Of a stretch of DNA of 64,000 nt, positions 60,469 to 64,000 are shown in pieces. The stretch covers positions 212,706 through 276,705 of the forward strand of contig DASRNI010000028.1 in assembly GCA_035647455.1 (NCBI GenBank), written 5' to 3'. Within the stretch, counting starts at the first letter, position 1; each line of letters opens with the position of its first letter. Below the pieces are notes generated by a model. It worked only from the letters and a program-made list of their open reading frames with translations. It was not told where the DNA came from and searched no databases. Source of the DNA: UBA1361 sp035647455. GTDB lineage: Bacteria > Bacillota_I > Bacilli_A > RFN20 > CAG-826. The position numbers and the translations under genes are program-made.

Positions 60469-61471
60469 TTTAAAGTATATTGCCGAAAAGGCAAATTTAT
60501 CACAAACAGCGGTCTCCTTAATATTAAATGGCCGTCCAATTCGTGTTTCGGAAGAAAAGCGAAATTTAGTTTTGGCAATCGCAAAGAAACATAATTATCA
60601 ACCGAGTGCACTTGCTCGTGGTTTAGCGACTAATAAGACGAATATTATTGGTCTTGTTTTGCCCGACATTACGAACTATTTTTTCGCCGAAACAGCACTT
60701 TACATTGAAACAACACTTCGTGAACACGGTTACAGTTTGATTTTGTGTAATTCGGCCGATGATCCAATTGAAGAAAGAAACTATATTGATCTTTTGCTCA
60801 GTTATCGCGTTGATGGACTATTAATTTCACTTTCACATGAAGCTTTACTTGATGAAAAACTTTTAGGTAAACTTGAAAAACTCGATACTGCCTGTGTGGC
60901 CTTTGACCGTTTTTCGCCCAATTTACCGTTTCCGTACGTTTCGATTGATAACTTGTACGGCTCTGAAGTTGCGGTTCAGCATTTAATTGATAATGGTCAT
61001 CGTAAGATTGGCTTTATTGGCGGACTTAAAAATGCGCTTTCGGCAACACAGCGCTATAATGGCTATAAAAACATCTTAAAAAAAGCCGCAATACCGTTTA
61101 ATGAAAGTTATATTCGTTACGGAAATTATCAGTTCGAAAGTGGTTACATTTGTGGGTTAGACCTTTTACAAAACACAGATATTACCGCCGTTTTCGTCGC
61201 TAATGATATGATGGCGTATGGTTTTTATAAAGCCGCAAATGAGTTAGGCATTAAAGTTGGTGAAGATATTTCTGTCGTTGGTTTTGATGATTTGTTTTTC
61301 TCAGCAAATATTGACGTTCCGCTCACAACAATTAGGCAATCAACAAAAGATTTATCGTACCATGTCTGTGATATTTTACTGAAAAAACTAAATAAAGAAA
61401 AAGTGCCACAAAGTTTAGTGCTAAAACCACAATTAACTATTCGTAATAGCGTTAAAAATATTAAACAATAA
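60458..61471 (+). CDS. LacI-family regulator of the riboside operon
   Basis: The N-terminal HTH reads NLKYIAEKANLSQTAVSLILNGRPIRVSEEKRNLVLAIAKKHNYQPSALAR, followed by NIIGLVLPDITNYFFAE of the periplasmic-binding-like effector domain (NSTR-type RbsR group). It has 337 residues. Target: most likely the palindrome at 50817, near the operon promoter. The effector is probably ribose or a product of the pathway. It overlaps rbsK by 11 bases and ends 2 bases from the convergent GH2 gene, without an obvious terminator. Confidence 0.92.
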   Translation: MQINLKYIAEKANLSQTAVSLILNGRPIRVSEEKRNLVLAIAKKHNYQPSALARGLATNKTNIIGLVLPDITNYFFAETALYIETTLREHGYSLILCNSADDPIEERNYIDLLLSYRVDGLLISLSHEALLDEKLLGKLEKLDTACVAFDRFSPNLPFPYVSIDNLYGSEVAVQHLIDNGHRKIGFIGGLKNALSATQRYNGYKNILKKAAIPFNESYIRYGNYQFESGYICGLDLLQNTDITAVFVANDMMAYGFYKAANELGIKVGEDISVVGFDDLFFSANIDVPLTTIRQSTKDLSYHVCDILLKKLNKEKVPQSLVLKPQLTIRNSVKNIKQ

Positions 61472-61473
61472 TT

Positions 61474-63237
61474 TTATTTTTTTTGGTCTGCAAATGCATG
61501 ATATAGTTGCATGTTAATTTTTTTAACTTTATTAATATCAAACTTAATTACTTTTCGGTCAAATGTAACTAATCCATTCACTTCGTCTTCTACATCACTT
61601 AATTGTGTATAAATTAGAACGTTTAACCCACGATTAATTAGTGGAAGTGCTTCCTTTAAATAAAGGTTTTCGAAACCATTCATTAAAGCTGTTTTTTCTT
61701 TGTAAATGCGGTAGCCAAAAGTTTTACCACGATTATAGATGTGGTTATTAACTTTATAGCTATAGCCACCGAATTCCGTGATTGCAATAATCCGGTTTTT
61801 AATTTTTCGTGGTCGTAACTTTAATTTTTTAAAATAAATATGTTCTGAATAATAATCACTAATTCCTTGGTCACTCCACCCACTTGCGTGATCAATTAAC
61901 CGTGTATTATCAAGCTCTTTAATTCGTTTAACCGCACTTTTAGCGTTAAACTGGCCCCAACCTTCATTAAAGGGGACCCACGTAACAATACTTGGGAAAA
62001 ACTTTAGTACGTTAATAAGTTCGTCGAGTCCACGCTCAAAGATTTTACGTTGGGCGGCGTTTTTAACACCGTAGCGTTTTGTTTTAATATCGCGGTGATG
62101 GCGACCAAAAAACATTGCTTTCGCACCGTTCACATTATATAGCGCTGGTGGGACGAGATTAATCATATCTTGCCATACAAGCATGCCAAGTCGGTCACAG
62201 TGGTAATAAAACCGTAATGATTCCATCTTAATATGTTTTCTAATCATATTGAACCCCATCTTTTTCACAAGCATAATGTCATCAATTAACGCTTGGTCAC
62301 TCGGCGCAGTTAAAAGACCATCACTATAGTAACCTTGGTCGAGAATACCACTTTGAAAGACTGGTTCGTCATTTAAACAAAACCGCATAATGCCGTTTTT
62401 ATCAAGTGCTTTACTAATTTTACGAAAAGCAAAATATGATTTGACAATGTCTTCGTTAAAAGTGAACTCGACATCATAAAGAAACGGTGTTTCTGGCGAC
62501 CAAGCGTTGATGTCTCTAAATGTAACTCTAATTTCATCGTCTGATGTTCTTATTGTTTCTATGAGCTTATTTTGTGCATAGATTTTTATCGCTATATCAC
62601 CCTTCCCAACTTTAGCAAAAGTAAAAGTTACAGTCTTTTCATCAAAAGAAGGGTTAATTGCAACGTTTTCTAAATAAGCTTTTGGTAAACTTTCGAGCCA
62701 GACACTTTGCCAAATACCTGTTTGTGGTGTATACCAAATACCACCGCGTTTTTCTTTTTGTTTCCCAACGAAAGTATTCCCGCGGTGTGTCACATCTTTG
62801 GTGACCACCCGGAGTGTAAATTTGTTACTTTTAACAAACTTCGTAATATCGACACTAAAGGGGAAGAAAGGAAGGTGATGTTTGGCGACAAAGTTGTTAT
62901 CAATATAAATATGCGCTGTTTGATCAACCGCCCCAAAATGGAGAATCAGATGTTCTTTTTTGAAACCTTTTGGCAGCACGACATTACGTTCATAAATTAA
63001 GTATTCATCGTGCTTAACACGGCGGTTTACACCTGAAAGAAGTGCTTCCGGTGAAAAAGGCACAATAATTTCTCCGGCAAACGCTTGACTCTTTGCGTCT
63101 TTACTAATAGCGTAGTGCCACGGTCCGTTAAGGGAAAAGTAGCTATCACGTTCGAAGTGGGGACGGGGATACTCTAAAAGCGGGATTGTTCCCGCTTGAT
63201 AATATTTAGAGCGTAAGTTTACGAAATCACCAGACAT
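61474..63237 (-). CDS. Glycoside hydrolase family 2 (beta-galactosidase/glucuronidase-like)
   Basis: This enzyme cleaves beta-linked sugars. The order is: sugar-binding domain (residues about 20-190, FSLNGPWHYAIS, HFGAVDQTAHIYIDN), Ig-like domain, then TIM barrel. The acid/base is Glu425 in PFNEGWGQFN and the nucleophile is Glu488 in AITEFGGYSY. It has 587 residues, near the short GH2 forms, and no signal peptide, so it is cytosolic. The ATG at 63237 is used (AAAAGG on the minus strand about 9 bases away), though the frame is open 10 codons more. It overlaps the upstream DUF2804 gene by 11 bases. Confidence 0.9.
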   Translation of the reverse strand: MSGDFVNLRSKYYQAGTIPLLEYPRPHFERDSYFSLNGPWHYAISKDAKSQAFAGEIIVPFSPEALLSGVNRRVKHDEYLIYERNVVLPKGFKKEHLILHFGAVDQTAHIYIDNNFVAKHHLPFFPFSVDITKFVKSNKFTLRVVTKDVTHRGNTFVGKQKEKRGGIWYTPQTGIWQSVWLESLPKAYLENVAINPSFDEKTVTFTFAKVGKGDIAIKIYAQNKLIETIRTSDDEIRVTFRDINAWSPETPFLYDVEFTFNEDIVKSYFAFRKISKALDKNGIMRFCLNDEPVFQSGILDQGYYSDGLLTAPSDQALIDDIMLVKKMGFNMIRKHIKMESLRFYYHCDRLGMLVWQDMINLVPPALYNVNGAKAMFFGRHHRDIKTKRYGVKNAAQRKIFERGLDELINVLKFFPSIVTWVPFNEGWGQFNAKSAVKRIKELDNTRLIDHASGWSDQGISDYYSEHIYFKKLKLRPRKIKNRIIAITEFGGYSYKVNNHIYNRGKTFGYRIYKEKTALMNGFENLYLKEALPLINRGLNVLIYTQLSDVEDEVNGLVTFDRKVIKFDINKVKKINMQLYHAFADQKK

Positions 63238-64000
63238 TCCGGACCTTTTCCGCAAATCCAAATGCATCTTTAATCGGCACGACTAAATCTTTACTAACGC
63301 GAATTGTACCGTTAAAGACCCCGAAGACTTGATGCGAATCTTGTTTTAAAACGAGTAAATTAATGTAATTAAAATTATCGTAAAGCGGTGTGAATTTCAT
63401 GTCAATTGCTTTATCTTTACTCGTGAAATGCCATTCTTTCGTAAAGCTATCAGCCGGGATGCCAAAATCAACGTCGTTAAGTTTATATGATTTTCCTTTA
63501 TAAAAAACCATATTTTCACTTGCCGCGCTTGTATCGCCAAATCCGTAACCTAAGTTAAAGCCAATTGGTGTGCCGTCCTTGGCTAATGTAGACATTGAAC
63601 TCCAATACCATGTATTATCACGTGTCCACACGCCACGGCCCCAATCAAGTACACCTTGTGTATCTTTAAATTCATAAACTTCGTCACCAAACTTAACAGT
63701 TCCTGTCGCACTTAAGTTATTAATTTTTTGATTGTAATAAAACGCTTTCTTATCATCAGCGTACGGCGTAACGATGACGAGTGAATCTTCGTTCAGTGCT
63801 TTAACCGTTAAATCATACTCAAGCGGAATCCCTTTATGAAACTTCGGTATTTTCGCATTGATTAAGCGTGCACCATCAACATGTTTAATACTGATTTCAA
63901 TTTTACGATCTTTATAATAAATATCTCCGGCACTCGAATCATTTGGTAAATTTAGCTTTCCTTTTGTAAATAACTTAATACTTTTAAAAAGATGTTTCTT
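63227..64000 (-). CDS. DUF2804 protein, 5' end beyond the window
   Basis: The frame is open from the stop TGA at 63229-63227 through base 64000 with no start inside that looks real, so the N-terminus is outside the window. 257 residues are visible. The block QGVLDWGRGVWTRDNTWYW, then GFNLGYGFGDTS and ENMVFYKGKSYKL, matches the DUF2804 family (AttH-like beta proteins, sometimes near lipid or sugar enzymes). The function is unknown. It is coupled to GH2 by an 11-base overlap, so both may serve one glycoside pathway. Confidence 0.85.
   Translation of the reverse strand, partial: KKHLFKSIKLFTKGKLNLPNDSSAGDIYYKDRKIEISIKHVDGARLINAKIPKFHKGIPLEYDLTVKALNEDSLVIVTPYADDKKAFYYNQKINNLSATGTVKFGDEVYEFKDTQGVLDWGRGVWTRDNTWYWSSMSTLAKDGTPIGFNLGYGFGDTSAASENMVFYKGKSYKLNDVDFGIPADSFTKEWHFTSKDKAIDMKFTPLYDNFNYINLLVLKQDSHQVFGVFNGTIRVSKDLVVPIKDAFGFAEKVRNVW

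Noticed and set aside
2..64000. Mycoplasma genetic code (TGA as Trp)
   Set aside because: Several genes end in TGA at normal family length and Trp codons are TGG.

Overview
The window looks like chromosomal DNA of a low-GC, single-membrane bacterium from the Bacilli/Mycoplasmatota neighbourhood (Acholeplasma-, Izemoplasma- or Erysipelotrichia-like). The signs are AT-rich intergenic DNA, strong AGGAGG ribosome sites, many lipoproteins with a LxxC lipobox, and Firmicute housekeeping genes (spx, RNase J, YlbF, YutG-type PgpA, PgeF). TGA is used as a stop (trpS, rsmD and the DUF2804 gene end in TGA) and Trp is TGG, so the reassigned mycoplasma code does not apply. The exact lineage cannot be settled from the sequence alone.

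0.0-14.6 kb is a dense housekeeping block: a partial RluA-type pseudouridine synthase, pgcA, a Cof-type HAD phosphatase, trpS, spx, a CYTH protein, nadK, a membrane-anchored EIIB-like protein without its phosphorylatable Cys, maf, RNase J, def, ylbF-rsmD-coaD, pgeF, a Nudix hydrolase, deoD and two membrane proteins. 14.6-23.6 kb is an oligopeptide ABC importer (lipoprotein, OppB, OppC, OppD, OppF) in which OppC carries a very large outer domain and both ATPases carry long charged helical insertions at different places. 23.6-34.4 kb holds pgpA, tRNA-Gly, gltX, an acidic membrane protein, a TetR/MMPL efflux pair, two CNNM-CBS proteins, an SDR oxidoreductase and a guanylate kinase-like protein.

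34.4-38.5 kb is a compact Tad/Flp-like pilus or pseudopilus locus: exported protein, pseudopilin-like protein, TadA ATPase, TadB- and TadC-like membrane proteins, TadE-like protein, and a 52-codon Flp-like pilin with the best ribosome site of the group. No prepilin peptidase is seen. acpP, tRNA-Asn and tRNA-Glu follow. Downstream of tRNA-Glu, about 3 kb is made of small cassettes (a Fic protein with its catalytic His replaced, an AAA_14/DUF4143 ATPase, a zinc-ribbon membrane protein, a small lipoprotein) separated by repeated copies of the tRNA-Glu 3' end and/or its terminator. This looks like serial integration at a tRNA site with no recombinase in view.

43-50 kb holds a melibiose/raffinose-type pair (GPH symporter and GH36 alpha-galactosidase), an unrecognised exported protein, a minus-strand BIG2/PPC lipoprotein and a small membrane-protein gene broken by an in-frame stop. 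50.8-61.5 kb is a long co-oriented operon: a PHP-family lipoprotein, a duplicated DUF4430 lipoprotein, a BMP-family (nucleoside-type) ABC importer, an ADP-ribosylglycohydrolase-fold enzyme, ribokinase and a LacI regulator. Its promoter carries a perfect 18-bp LacI-type palindrome. The likely logic is import of a ribosyl compound, hydrolysis of its glycosidic bond, phosphorylation of ribose, and autoregulation. The window ends with a minus-strand DUF2804-GH2 pair; the DUF2804 gene runs off the edge.
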